Assembly (NCBI GenBank): GCA_951813615.1
Contig: OX638377.1
Coordinates: 4,118,599 to 4,182,598 of the forward strand
Direction of reading: 5' to 3'
DNA length: 64,000 nucleotides
Origin: an uncultured Latescibacterota bacterium
GTDB taxonomy: Bacteria; Latescibacterota; UBA2968; UBA8231
The notes under the pieces are model-generated. The model was not told the DNA's origin. It was given only the letters and a program-made list of their open reading frames with translations, and made no database searches. The position numbers and the translations under genes are program-made. Each line of letters begins with the position of its first letter. The stretch's first letter is position 1. Positions 33,057-41,719 of this stretch are shown here, piece after piece.

Positions 33057-34394
33057 CTAGTGCCCCGACAGCTTAAACAGATTGACCGCCGTAAAGTTGA
33101 TGATGGCCCAGATCGTAAACAGCAGCGCCAACTCGGTCCACAGCGACATGCGCTCGTCTTTGGGTACTCGCATCGCCAGATGCAGCACCGCATAGGCCAT
33201 GGGGATGAGCAACAGATTGTTGGCATTGGCCCCTTTGAGCACAAAGTCGAGAGTGCGCGGGTCGAACAATATGAACAGCAGCCAGCCAAACGGGAAGACG
33301 ATCTGGAAAATGCGGACCCAGCGGCGGTAGCCCTCTTCTCCGACCAACGCCCTCACCTTTAGTTGCCGCAGAAAGTCAGCGCCGATCCGCCCCGAAGAAG
33401 CAGCGAAGACCAACAGCGTAGAAAAGAGCGTGCAAAAACCCCCGAACATAAAGAGATAGTACGCCCCACCGCCGAGGCTCTCGGTGAAAATCAGCGAGAC
33501 TTGCTCGACGACCTTCATCCCTTCGGGCAAGACTTGTAGCTGATTGAGCACCGACGCGCCCAGCAGGTAATACGCACACGTGACCACCAGCGCGATGCCC
33601 GTACACACGCCCGCATCCGTGACCAAGACCCGCATCCAGCCCCGGTACCGCGCCTGCCATTCCGGGCTATCGTCTTTTGGCCCGACAAAATCCGGATAGC
33701 CTTTTTCCACGATCCAATACGGATACATGAAAAGCTCGACTGCGGTCGCGCCGACCGATCCCATCACCGCCAACGCCACAAACGCGCCTTCGGCTGGCAT
33801 GGCAAAGCGGAAGCCCGAGGCGATTTGCGCGCTGCTGATTGCGTAGCTCGTGCCTTGTAGGGCGAGCACTGAGCCGATGACGACCAAGCTGAAGGTCGCC
33901 ACCAGCACGGAGACCATTTTCTCCAAGTCGCCGTATAGCCCCCGCCACAGCAAAACCGACATGGCGAGGAAAATGACTACCGCCCACACTTGTTCGGGCG
34001 CAAAGGGGAAAACCGTGACCATCAGCCCGGCCACCGATCCCAAGATGCCGATGACGGCCACGGTCACCGAGAAATAACCTACCACGCACAGCCACGCGAT
34101 CCACGAGGTGCCGCGCCAGCGCGCGCCCGGCACTTGGTCGAGAATTTGCACGGTACTGCTCTTGCGCAACAGGCACTGCCGACCCAATTCGAGCTGAATC
34201 ACAAATTTGACCAAACAGGCCAAGATCACGCCCCAGAGAAAGACAAAGCCGACCTCGGCCCCCATCCGCGTCGTCACCAACAACTCGCCCGAGCCAACCA
34301 CCGACCCAGAGACAACGACACCGGGGCCAATATTGCGTAAGAGGCCGCTAAAACGAGTCGGGGCCTCGCGGATGCTGTTTTGCGCGCTGTCCAT
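33057..34394 (-). CDS. Nramp-family-like transporter lacking canonical metal ligands
   Basis: This protein of about 445 residues has eleven or twelve hydrophobic helices and the Nramp-type opening IGPGVVVSGSVVGSGELL. In true Mn/Fe Nramps helix 1 carries Asp-Pro-Gly-Asn and helix 6 Met-Pro-His-Asn. Here the first reads VGSG and the second region reads ATAVELFMYPYW, so the known metal ligands are absent. The substrate is therefore probably not Mn2+ or Fe2+. I chose the ATG at 34394 because of the GGAG site eight bases upstream; 16 more open codons precede it. Confidence 0.78.
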   Translation of the reverse strand: MDSAQNSIREAPTRFSGLLRNIGPGVVVSGSVVGSGELLVTTRMGAEVGFVFLWGVILACLVKFVIQLELGRQCLLRKSSTVQILDQVPGARWRGTSWIAWLCVVGYFSVTVAVIGILGSVAGLMVTVFPFAPEQVWAVVIFLAMSVLLWRGLYGDLEKMVSVLVATFSLVVIGSVLALQGTSYAISSAQIASGFRFAMPAEGAFVALAVMGSVGATAVELFMYPYWIVEKGYPDFVGPKDDSPEWQARYRGWMRVLVTDAGVCTGIALVVTCAYYLLGASVLNQLQVLPEGMKVVEQVSLIFTESLGGGAYYLFMFGGFCTLFSTLLVFAASSGRIGADFLRQLKVRALVGEEGYRRWVRIFQIVFPFGWLLFILFDPRTLDFVLKGANANNLLLIPMAYAVLHLAMRVPKDERMSLWTELALLFTIWAIINFTAVNLFKLSGH

Positions 34395-34548
34395 AAATGC
34401 ACTCCGTTTTGTCGTCTGGGGACGCGGGTGTCTCGCCCGCAAAAGCGGCTTTAAGATAGGGACTCAGGCCGAAGATGCGAAAGGCCGTGAGCGGATCGAA
34501 AGATCCCTTGGCTCCGATTGATGCCGGGAAGATACGTAATATCCGTTT

Positions 34549-35277
34549 ATGAGGGTGCAAGTGGGCGGTCGGGAGGTGTTAGTGCATTGCGAATTGCAAA
34601 CGACCGATAGTACGGAGCTGGCCATGCCGCGTCGGATGGCCAGCTACATGGGGCACTGCATCGCCGAATACGACTTGCCGTTGTTGTCGCACGTGCTTTA
34701 CTTGCGTCCTGAAGCGGGTCGTGGCGATCCAGGGCACTATATTCAAGAGGATGCCGGGTATGAGGTGGTCATCCGTTACAAGGTGATCCGGTTGAGTACC
34801 CTCGACGGGGTGGCGTATTTGGCGTCGGGCAATCCGGGGGTGTTGCCGTTTACACCGTTGATGGGGCGTCCTGCCGGGGTGGATGTGGATGCGTGGTTGG
34901 GTCGGTGCATCGCTGCGACCGAGGCGTTGTCGGCATCCCGTATGGCCAAGGATGCCGTGTTGGGGCACATGGGGGTGCTGAGTTCGTTGGTGTGCGATGA
35001 TTCTATCATCTATTCTCTTATTTCGGAGGACATTATGAACCGTTTTCCACTGCTCGAATCTTTTCGCCAGCGAGGCATTGAGCAAGGCGGCCGAGAGTGC
35101 GCCATCGAAGATCTGCTCGACGTCCTGGAGATTCGCTTTGGACTGACCGCGTCCGACCCGTTGGCCGCCCACCTTGGAGCCATCAACGATGTGCAGCAGC
35201 TCAAGCAGTTGCATCGGGCGGCCATACAGGTCGCCAGCCTCGAAGCCTTCAGGCTCCTGTTAGAAGAAGCCGAGTAG
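34549..35277 (+). CDS. Rpn/PD-(D/E)xK nuclease-family transposase-like protein, 5'-truncated
   Basis: This 242-residue protein resembles Rpn-type or DUF4351-associated proteins. The N-terminal VLVHCELQTTDS carries the E-x-Q of the PD-(D/E)xK core, followed by RRMASYMGHC. The C-terminal third is helical (RQRGIEQGGRECAIEDLLDVLEIRFG). Relatives have about 40-50 more residues with the Asp of the active site before VHxELQ. Here an in-frame stop lies 12 bases before the ATG, so the start of the gene seems lost. It may be inactive. Confidence 0.6.
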   Translation: MRVQVGGREVLVHCELQTTDSTELAMPRRMASYMGHCIAEYDLPLLSHVLYLRPEAGRGDPGHYIQEDAGYEVVIRYKVIRLSTLDGVAYLASGNPGVLPFTPLMGRPAGVDVDAWLGRCIAATEALSASRMAKDAVLGHMGVLSSLVCDDSIIYSLISEDIMNRFPLLESFRQRGIEQGGRECAIEDLLDVLEIRFGLTASDPLAAHLGAINDVQQLKQLHRAAIQVASLEAFRLLLEEAE

Positions 35278-35354
35278 GATATCTGCGTAACGGCAGTTAT
35301 TAACTGATGCGAAGGTGCCGGTACGCCTCGATCAGCTACTTACAGTCCACTCCT

Positions 35355-36173
35355 TCAAAAACCAGCCACAATCCCCCGCAGCCCCTCGGCATATTGCCCA
35401 AGCATAGCATCGGCCCGCTCGCCGCTGCCGCGCTTATAGATCACTTCCACCGAGCAATACCCGGCAAATCCAGCCTCCGCGAGCAAGCGCAGCGGCTCGG
35501 CGTGATCAAATACGCCCGCGCCTAGCACATCGCTGACCTGCACCCTGCCATCGACGATCATCCCGTCGTGGGCGTGGATGTGGCGCGTGTGCGCACCCAG
35601 CGTCTGGAAGCTTTCGGCTGGCTCTTCCAGCACCCGCTGCGTGTGCATGAAATCCCATAGCACCTGTAAATTCGGGTGCCCGGCCCGCTCGACAACCGCG
35701 CGCACCGGTGCCGAGCAGCACCAATCGTCGTGCGTTTCCAGCAGCACTGTCACGTCGCGTTCAGCCGCCGCGGGCAACACCTGCGCAAAGCCCTCCACTA
35801 CGTAATCGACGACCGCAGTCCACTCGCGGCCCCGGTCGCGCTGACCGCCGAAAACCCGCACCAAGCCACAGCCCAAATCAGCCGCCAAGTCAATGTACTT
35901 TTTCACATCCTCCACGTGCCCGGCCCGCTCCGCCGCGTCGGGCGCAGCCATCCGCGCACCGGTCGCAATGCAGCAGATTGCCAAGCCTTCGTCCTCCATC
36001 CGTCGGCGAATCTCCCGCCGCTCGTTGGCCGCAAGTGAAGCTTCAATACCGCAAGCGTGATCCCATTCAACTCGCGGCTCAAATCCCTGATAGCCGTGCC
36101 GCTTCATGCCAGCGACGACCTCGTCTAAGGTCCAGTCTGGACACGCGCTGCTCATAGTCGCCAATTTGATCAT
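35355..36173 (-). CDS. Sugar phosphate isomerase/epimerase (AP-endonuclease-2-like TIM barrel)
   Basis: This 272-residue xylose-isomerase-like TIM-barrel protein starts MIKLATMSSACPDWTLDEVV. Metal-site residues appear as Glu in VLLETHDDWC, Asp/His in LWDFMHTQR, HIHAHD, and Glu in CSVEVIYK near the C-terminus. Members isomerise or epimerise sugars, hydroxypyruvate or inosose. The substrate here is unknown. I prefer the ATG at 36173 with AGGGA upstream; the longer frame starts in repeat-like DNA. Confidence 0.8.
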   Translation of the reverse strand: MIKLATMSSACPDWTLDEVVAGMKRHGYQGFEPRVEWDHACGIEASLAANERREIRRRMEDEGLAICCIATGARMAAPDAAERAGHVEDVKKYIDLAADLGCGLVRVFGGQRDRGREWTAVVDYVVEGFAQVLPAAAERDVTVLLETHDDWCCSAPVRAVVERAGHPNLQVLWDFMHTQRVLEEPAESFQTLGAHTRHIHAHDGMIVDGRVQVSDVLGAGVFDHAEPLRLLAEAGFAGYCSVEVIYKRGSGERADAMLGQYAEGLRGIVAGF

Positions 36174-36181
36174 AGTCCCTC

Positions 36182-36260
36182 GACTGTGATTAGTGTGATT
36201 GGTGTGATGGACAGGATAGACGGGATTGTATTGTTTTATCCTATCCCCTGTCAAACACCC
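36182..36260. repeat. REP-like intergenic repeat
   Basis: Between two divergent genes lie three near-copies of GTGATTxGT/GTGATxG (36186-36209), then GACAGGATAGACGGGATTG and a complementary TATCCTATCCCCTGTC that could fold back. It looks like a dispersed extragenic repeat unit. It also must contain the promoters for the sugar isomerase and for fbp. Confidence 0.4.
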
Positions 36261-36276
36261 TCAATTGAGGTCCCTC

Positions 36277-37260
36277 ATGCAAATCGGCACTACCCTCACT
36301 CGCTTCATCATCGAAGAAGAGCGACAGCACCCCGAGGCCACCGGCGAATTCACCGGCTTGCTCACAGACCTAAGCATTGCTGCCAAAATCATCGCCCGCG
36401 ACGTCAACAAGGCCGGTCTTGCCGAGGTAATGGGCATCACCGGCCGCACCAACGTTCACGGCGAAGAGGTGCAAAAACTCGACGAGTTCGCCAATGCGCT
36501 CATCATCAGCACCACCGACCACACCGGGCGACTAGCGGGCATGGCTTCCGAAGAGATGGACGACATTTACCCCATCCCGGAAAGACACCCGCGCGGCAAC
36601 TACATCCTCGTCTTCGATCCGGTTGACGGCTCGTCCAATATAGACGTGAACGTCTCCATCGGCACCATCTTCTCCATCTATCGCAAGAAAAGCACCGACG
36701 GTGTAACCCTCACCGACTTCCTCCGTCGCGGCCGCGAGCAAGTCTGCGCCGGCTACATCATCTACGGCTCCAGCACCATGCTGGTCTATACCACCGGCAG
36801 CGGCAGCCACGGCTTTACCCTCGACCCGAGCCTCGGCGAATTCCTGCTCTCGCACGAGCACATCGAGATCCCTAAGAAAGGTCAGTACTACAGCGCCAAC
36901 GAGGGCAATTATCCCGGGTGGGACAAGCCGGTGCGCCACTATGTCAAGCAGCTCAAGGAAGGCCCGCAATCCTACTCGGCGCGCTACATCGGCTCACTCG
37001 TGGCCGACTTCCACCGCAACCTGCTAAAGGGCGGCATCTTCCTCTACCCCGGCGACAACAAGTCGCCCAACGGCAAACTGCGGCTCTTGTACGAAGCGGC
37101 TCCCCTCGCCTTTGTCGTCGAACAAGCCGGCGGCGCAGCCTCCAACGGAACCCAGCCCATCATGGACTTGCAGGCGACCGAACTGCACCAACGGACGCCG
37201 CTGTTCATCGGCAGCAGAGACGACGTGGCTACACTGGAGGAATTTGTACGCGGCGAGTAG
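36277..37260 (+). CDS. fbp: Fructose-1,6-bisphosphatase class I
   Basis: This protein of 327 residues removes the 1-phosphate of fructose-1,6-bisphosphate in gluconeogenesis. Signature segments are TGRTNVHGEEVQKLD with the metal-binding Glu pair, DPVDGSSNIDVNVSIGTIF, and YPGDNKSPNGKLRLLYEAAPLAFVVEQAGG. The ATG at 36277 has a GAGG site seven bases upstream; the 17 open codons before it are not homologous. It stands alone, divergent from the sugar isomerase gene. Confidence 0.95.
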   Translation: MQIGTTLTRFIIEEERQHPEATGEFTGLLTDLSIAAKIIARDVNKAGLAEVMGITGRTNVHGEEVQKLDEFANALIISTTDHTGRLAGMASEEMDDIYPIPERHPRGNYILVFDPVDGSSNIDVNVSIGTIFSIYRKKSTDGVTLTDFLRRGREQVCAGYIIYGSSTMLVYTTGSGSHGFTLDPSLGEFLLSHEHIEIPKKGQYYSANEGNYPGWDKPVRHYVKQLKEGPQSYSARYIGSLVADFHRNLLKGGIFLYPGDNKSPNGKLRLLYEAAPLAFVVEQAGGAASNGTQPIMDLQATELHQRTPLFIGSRDDVATLEEFVRGE

Positions 37261-37336
37261 GCAGGCAGGAGGCGAATTCGAACTGCGACTGAGGCGGGTG
37301 GCCGGGGGTCGGGCCGACAGCCCTACCCCTTCGGCA

Positions 37337-38410
37337 TCACAACGGTTTTCGCGCGTGCAGAAAGTACATGGGCGTGAAGATACCGAGACGTCCTGAATCG
37401 ATCATGCCCCGTGCGGCGATATTGAGCAGCCGGTTCACATGCACGGTTCCCCGTGGGACGACTCTGAGCAATTCCATTGCCTGCAGCAACCGGTGGATCA
37501 ACGCGCGTCCCACCGAGGAGCTGCGAAAGCTTGCTAGGGAAAGTCCTGAACCGACGAGCGGTTCGTACCAAGAAACGCTCGGCCCGTCTTGGAGGGCGAG
37601 ATCCCGAGTCTCCAAAATTTCAAAACCAACCTCCAGCAAGGCTGTGCGCACCTGATCCGGACGTTCGATGTCAACCAGTCCACCGCCGATTTCGATGTTT
37701 GACTTGATCTCTCGGTGCTGTGCGTTGTCTGGATCGAAACGGTCGGTCATACAATACTCGTACGCCGCAAAGCAGGCACCGGGCTTGAGCAGACGGAAGG
37801 CTTCGCCGTAAACGTCAGCCTTGTCGGGTGCGCAGCACGTGGTTTCGATCGCGTACACGGCATCGAAGGAGCAATCGGGCGCGTCGACGTCCATAAAATC
37901 GCTCGCGACGAACTCGATTATTCCTGCCAAGCCTGCTTCCTCGGTGTGCAGGCGAGCGCGTTCGAGTTCCTTCTCGTTGATGTCGAAGCCGACGATGCTG
38001 GCCTGCGAGAAGCGGGCAATCTCCCGTGCGGGGCCCCCGATTCCGCAGCCCAAATCGGCCACCCGCATCCCGGGACCGAGGTTGAGCACGTGGGCCAAGT
38101 AGTGTTCATGTCGGGCGAGTGAGGCGGCAAAACTCTCGCCGATGTATCTCGGTGCGAAATGGAAGGAATGTCCCCAAGCGTACTCATATAGCCCCGCGAC
38201 CAAGTCATAGTAGTCGACGAGGAACTTCTTGTAGTCGCGCTTGTAGTCGCGCTTGCGTTCCTCGACACCTCTGCCATTAGCGGTGAAAAAGTCCTGATAC
38301 TCCGCTGCCCGCACGGCGAGCCGTTCCTTGTCCGAAGCATGATGCAGGCGTCTCAGGTCTATGGTGTTGCGACGTTCCGCTTCGCCTAAATTCCCTTGGC
38401 GCATTCCCAT
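37337..38410 (-). CDS. Sterol C-24 methyltransferase-like SAM methyltransferase
   Basis: This 357-residue protein resembles ERG6/SMT enzymes across its length. It has YYDLVAGLYEYAWGHSFHFAPR, ESFAASLARHEHYLA, motif I VADLGCGIGGPAREIARF, FDINEKELERAR, FDAVYAIETTCCAPD, and a C-terminal domain like Sterol_MT_C (FTPMYFLHARKP at the end). SMTs alkylate the sterol side chain at C-24 with SAM. A small DYKRDYKK duplication lies before the YYD motif. The ATG has an ideal AAGGAG site. A related role on hopanoids, tocopherols or another polyisoprenoid cannot be excluded; no cyclase is in view. Confidence 0.75.
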   Translation of the reverse strand: MGMRQGNLGEAERRNTIDLRRLHHASDKERLAVRAAEYQDFFTANGRGVEERKRDYKRDYKKFLVDYYDLVAGLYEYAWGHSFHFAPRYIGESFAASLARHEHYLAHVLNLGPGMRVADLGCGIGGPAREIARFSQASIVGFDINEKELERARLHTEEAGLAGIIEFVASDFMDVDAPDCSFDAVYAIETTCCAPDKADVYGEAFRLLKPGACFAAYEYCMTDRFDPDNAQHREIKSNIEIGGGLVDIERPDQVRTALLEVGFEILETRDLALQDGPSVSWYEPLVGSGLSLASFRSSSVGRALIHRLLQAMELLRVVPRGTVHVNRLLNIAARGMIDSGRLGIFTPMYFLHARKPL

Positions 38411-38478
38411 GATGATCTCCTTAGAAGCCTTTTTAAAACTCTGCTGATACGTCGAATCGCTTGATCAACGGATAATCA

Positions 38479-38994
38479 CTATCGAGATACCGTCTTTCTG
38501 TTTTGGGCATAGCCGGAAAGAAGCACAATCCGTGCCACCTTTTTGCAATAAATGGCCAACTCCCTGCGGATGAAGGAGTTAGGGGATGTTTGGAAAATCG
38601 CAAAATATTTTTGGGTATTGCAGAATGCAGCCGCCAATCGCTCAGACGACCCCTTTTCCTGTGGAGGAGGGTCTACAACTAGCTGTTTATTGAGGGGATT
38701 ACAGAAAAAGGTACATGTGAGGTGCAACTTGCGACGCACGTCTCGTTTTGCAACAAAGCTGACCGTGGGAAGTCCGTTAGAGGGGATGCCATTGCACATC
38801 GGTCCAATCAGTCGGATATTTTGGCGCGACCTGAACCTGAGCAAACCTTGTGAAAATCACGGCCATCAAACTCTCGGTTTTTGAGCTTCCAGCCACCACC
38901 ACTCTGTTCGATCTAGAGCAAGTCCCCTACGGCCATCGCACCCGCTGGCAGGCCCGCAGTCACCGCCGCGCCGAGGGACCCCATCCACGTACTG
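38479..38994 (+). repeat. Copy 1 of a duplicated promoter plus gene-start segment
   Basis: About 516 bases match 41720-42236 closely. The segment holds roughly 370 bases of non-coding DNA and then the first 48 or so codons of the enolase-superfamily gene at 42093. Long identical blocks include CCGTGGGAAGTCCGTTAGAG. The copy ends where an IS256 remnant begins. The upstream part (38411-38849) shows no convincing gene. Confidence 0.85.
38850..38994 (+). pseudogene. 5' fragment of the enolase-superfamily gene at 42093
   Basis: It begins with the same GTG and ITAIKLSVFELPATTTLFDLEQ as the intact copy, and stays alignable for about 48 codons. A one-base net insertion (GGACCCC against GCTCCC) then shifts the frame, and 10-15 bases later similarity ends at the IS256 remnant. 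It cannot make an enzyme. Its upstream region is conserved, so it might still be transcribed. Confidence 0.85.
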
Positions 38995-39250
38995 TTGAAA
39001 TACAGGCCATCCGCCCAAATATAGACCTAGTGCTTGTCGGTCAAATCCCGCTGGCACCACTGCTGGTATTCGTCGTCCCAAAGCGCTTTGAGCCGGACGA
39101 TATTGGCCGGAGATAACCCCGATACGCCCTCGCCTAAAATCGCGCTCAACGCCGCGGGAAACTGCGCGGTAGACACCCCTTTGAGATAGAGGGCGGGAAT
39201 CAACGCGTCGATCGAGGAGCTGCGCCGCAGATAGGGCGGCAAAAGTTTGT
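38995..39250 (-). pseudogene. IS256-family transposase remnant
   Basis: On the minus strand a fragment reads LLPPYLRRSSSIDALIPAL, LYLKGVSTAQFP and SPANIVRLKALWDDEYQQW, typical of the region before the catalytic core of IS256 (Mutator-type) transposases. The reading runs DLTDKH, then TAG, then VYIWADGLYFN: a stop replaces the expected Tyr of the conserved YVYIWADG. The fragment ends at the junction with the enolase gene fragment. No inverted repeats or full element remain. Confidence 0.78.
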
Positions 39251-39267
39251 GAGTTTGTGAGTGAGTA

Positions 39268-39293
39268 GCAGGGCGACGGTGAGGCCGCCCTGC
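39268..39293 (-). terminator. Hairpin after the lipoprotein gene
   Basis: An eight-base perfect stem (GCAGGGCG and CGCCCTGC) with a ten-base loop lies 11 bases past the stop of the minus-strand lipoprotein gene. There is no T-run after it, so it may end transcription weakly or stabilise the mRNA end. Confidence 0.4.
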
Positions 39294-39303
39294 CATAGTA
39301 ATA

Positions 39304-41619
39304 TTACTCAGACATAACGCCGATCTGGTATCCCACAGGAGCGATTCCTGGAACTTCACCAGCAGCTTCTCTCGGCTCGACAATAAGGTAATAAGTTCCA
39401 GTTTCCGTGATGTTTAAGCTTACCTTAGAAAGCCTCCTGCTACTAAGGATATCTCCATCACTATTCTGCTCGGAAATACCAGGATTACGGAAACAGTTAG
39501 GCGAGGAATCATCTACAGTAAGTTCGCAATCCCCTGCACCATAGCAAGAACCATCTACATCGCTTCCCAGCGCCTTCAGATTGCTTCTAACCGTAGAACT
39601 TGATACCGAGCTGCAAGTAGATATTTCTTGCACCTTAGAAATTCCAGCAATAAACGACTTGCTGTCACTGCAATATCCAGGAATTGGCTCAACCACAAAA
39701 GAATATCGCCCTGCAGTTGATATCCTTATTTTAAACCCGTCAAAATCTCCCGGTTCATGATGATAGCCGTAAGTTCTATCGGTATCATGAGGATCCAGGG
39801 ACTCCATTTGCATCATAGTGCCAGTATAAGTGGGATAGGTGGCATCTCCTGGATATTGAATATCATCACTACTAATTGTATGACCTTTCGGATCTTTATA
39901 ATGAGAGCCAAATCCTCTCCCATGGATTCCACCTCCTATGGTTTCATCCTTGTCATCCTTGTCAATATGAAAAGGCTCCATGGCATAAAAATAGCCCCAC
40001 AGATTAATCTCCTTGATTCTGCCAAAGCCTCCTCCAAGAGGGTGACCAACATGCAAACCAGTTGCAAGATCAGTCGTCCTATGACCACCAGGAGAAGTGC
40101 TGCCATCAGACTGATTATAACGTGGTATATAAAAACCTGTGCTTCCGGAAAAATTTATTGACGATTGCGCTGCAAGTGTGACTGACGAACCGCCGCAATC
40201 TTCAAGGTTAGAATAATAACCTTGTCCTCCTGAAGAAGGATGACAAAAATTACCCTCTTTGGCATTATAGTATGTACGATTCGCAGCCAGCTGTATGGAA
40301 AGGGGAGTTCCTCGGCAGCCATCATGCCCATGATCGGTAAAAATATCACCATCATTAACCAGATTATGCTGGGCCACCTCAAAATAGTCGCCCTCTACCA
40401 TAATCTGGTAGGTGCCAATGCCACCTGATCCGCGATTGAGCTCGATGTAGAAGGTGCCCTCATCATCGCCGGCCCAAAAACCATATTCGTCGCTCCAGTC
40501 AGAGGCAGACACATCGCCGCCGCTAGCTTCAGGGTAGACTATCGATCCGCCTCCGTCATAAATGGTCTTCAGATTAGGATCGAGTATAGTTCCTCCGCCT
40601 GCATGGCGACCTTGCACGCGCACCCGATAACGACTGGCATAATCAAGCAAGGGTACGGCTATCCAATCCTTATCATCGGGACTCTGGATACCCGCACTGA
40701 ACCACTCGTCCAGCGTTACTGAGGCTGTCGTAGTGTTGTCGGCTGCATAGTCATCGGCAGTCCATATAGGCGATATCTCTGTTCCATCAGATGTGCGGAT
40801 AGACAAGAAATACGATCCCAGGCTCTGGCCTCCAGTGGCTGCTATGACGCCGATGTAATACTCGCCGTCTTCGGATGGAGTAAACTCTATTCGGGCTTCA
40901 AGCGAAGATCCTCCATCATTGTTGCCATTGGCCACGCGATCTCCATCAGAATCGTAAACACCCTGAAGCTGAGGATCGAGTAGATCTGCATATCCAGAAG
41001 CAGATCCCTTCATGTCGATTACATAGGCAGTCCCGCCTATCAAATGCGTGCGGAACCAATCCTTATCATTGCCGCCGCCGATGGATCCTGTAGCATATGT
41101 TCCTACAGCCACGCATCCTTCGGTGTTGGTGTTGCCCGAGAGGCTCAGGTCTCCCGTCTCGGAGTTTGTGGCACAAGCCTGAATCGAAGACAGGGCTATC
41201 GGAGGATTAACAGACGGAGACGAAGCGGCGATGGTCACGGTGGACCTACTCCATTCGCCTGATCCGTCATCATAGCGAGCTCGCACTGATCCCTTGTACA
41301 GGACGCCTTCTTCTAGATCAGACACTGTATGAGTCGTCTCTGTGGTGGCGATAACGCCACCGGGCTGGTCCCACTTGATGTAATTCTCTGAATCTTTGGA
41401 CCAACGAATCCTATAGTCGTTGGGGGCTTCGACCGGGGCAGTCCATGTCATTATCAACACGCCTGGCTCGGTCGAGGTCATAGAAAAAGAGGGGATGGAC
41501 CTATCGTCCACAACCGCCGCTACTTTAGCGGCAGGAAGAGGAGCAGAGTCCACTGAGCGTGAATCCTTGCCGCAAGATGTTGCTAGCATCGCGGTTAAAA
41601 AAATAAGCATGCCCTTCAT
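39304..41619 (-). CDS. Secreted lipoprotein with FN3-like and PPC-like domains, unknown function
   Basis: This 771-residue protein has a lipoprotein signal (MKGMLIFLTAMLATSCGKDS, Cys about 16). A fibronectin-type-III-like domain spans about 45-130 (PNDYRIRWSKDSENYI, VLYKGSVRARYDDG). Two bacterial pre-peptidase-C-type beta domains follow (about 150-280 and 280-410; DKDWFRTHL, DKDWIAVPL, YYIGVIAATGG), matched by a third at the C-terminus (SLNITETGTYYLIVEP). The middle (about 420-650) is Gly- and Asp-rich and unfamiliar. The codons are markedly lower in GC than the neighbours, and the gene sits between two copies of a duplicated segment, so recent acquisition is likely. Confidence 0.7.
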   Translation of the reverse strand: MKGMLIFLTAMLATSCGKDSRSVDSAPLPAAKVAAVVDDRSIPSFSMTSTEPGVLIMTWTAPVEAPNDYRIRWSKDSENYIKWDQPGGVIATTETTHTVSDLEEGVLYKGSVRARYDDGSGEWSRSTVTIAASSPSVNPPIALSSIQACATNSETGDLSLSGNTNTEGCVAVGTYATGSIGGGNDKDWFRTHLIGGTAYVIDMKGSASGYADLLDPQLQGVYDSDGDRVANGNNDGGSSLEARIEFTPSEDGEYYIGVIAATGGQSLGSYFLSIRTSDGTEISPIWTADDYAADNTTTASVTLDEWFSAGIQSPDDKDWIAVPLLDYASRYRVRVQGRHAGGGTILDPNLKTIYDGGGSIVYPEASGGDVSASDWSDEYGFWAGDDEGTFYIELNRGSGGIGTYQIMVEGDYFEVAQHNLVNDGDIFTDHGHDGCRGTPLSIQLAANRTYYNAKEGNFCHPSSGGQGYYSNLEDCGGSSVTLAAQSSINFSGSTGFYIPRYNQSDGSTSPGGHRTTDLATGLHVGHPLGGGFGRIKEINLWGYFYAMEPFHIDKDDKDETIGGGIHGRGFGSHYKDPKGHTISSDDIQYPGDATYPTYTGTMMQMESLDPHDTDRTYGYHHEPGDFDGFKIRISTAGRYSFVVEPIPGYCSDSKSFIAGISKVQEISTCSSVSSSTVRSNLKALGSDVDGSCYGAGDCELTVDDSSPNCFRNPGISEQNSDGDILSSRRLSKVSLNITETGTYYLIVEPREAAGEVPGIAPVGYQIGVMSE

Positions 41620-41719
41620 TGTACCCTCCTTGAAAGGGGTCTGAGCTCGACTTTATCCATTCAGTTAGCGTAACAGACGGTGTGTATCAAGCGGTTCAAT
41701 TGGATCATAGCGAGCATCG

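Noticed and set aside
38411..38849. Short frames upstream of the enolase gene fragment as a possible gene
   Set aside because: The frames are not preserved between the two copies of the duplicated segment, so the region looks non-coding.
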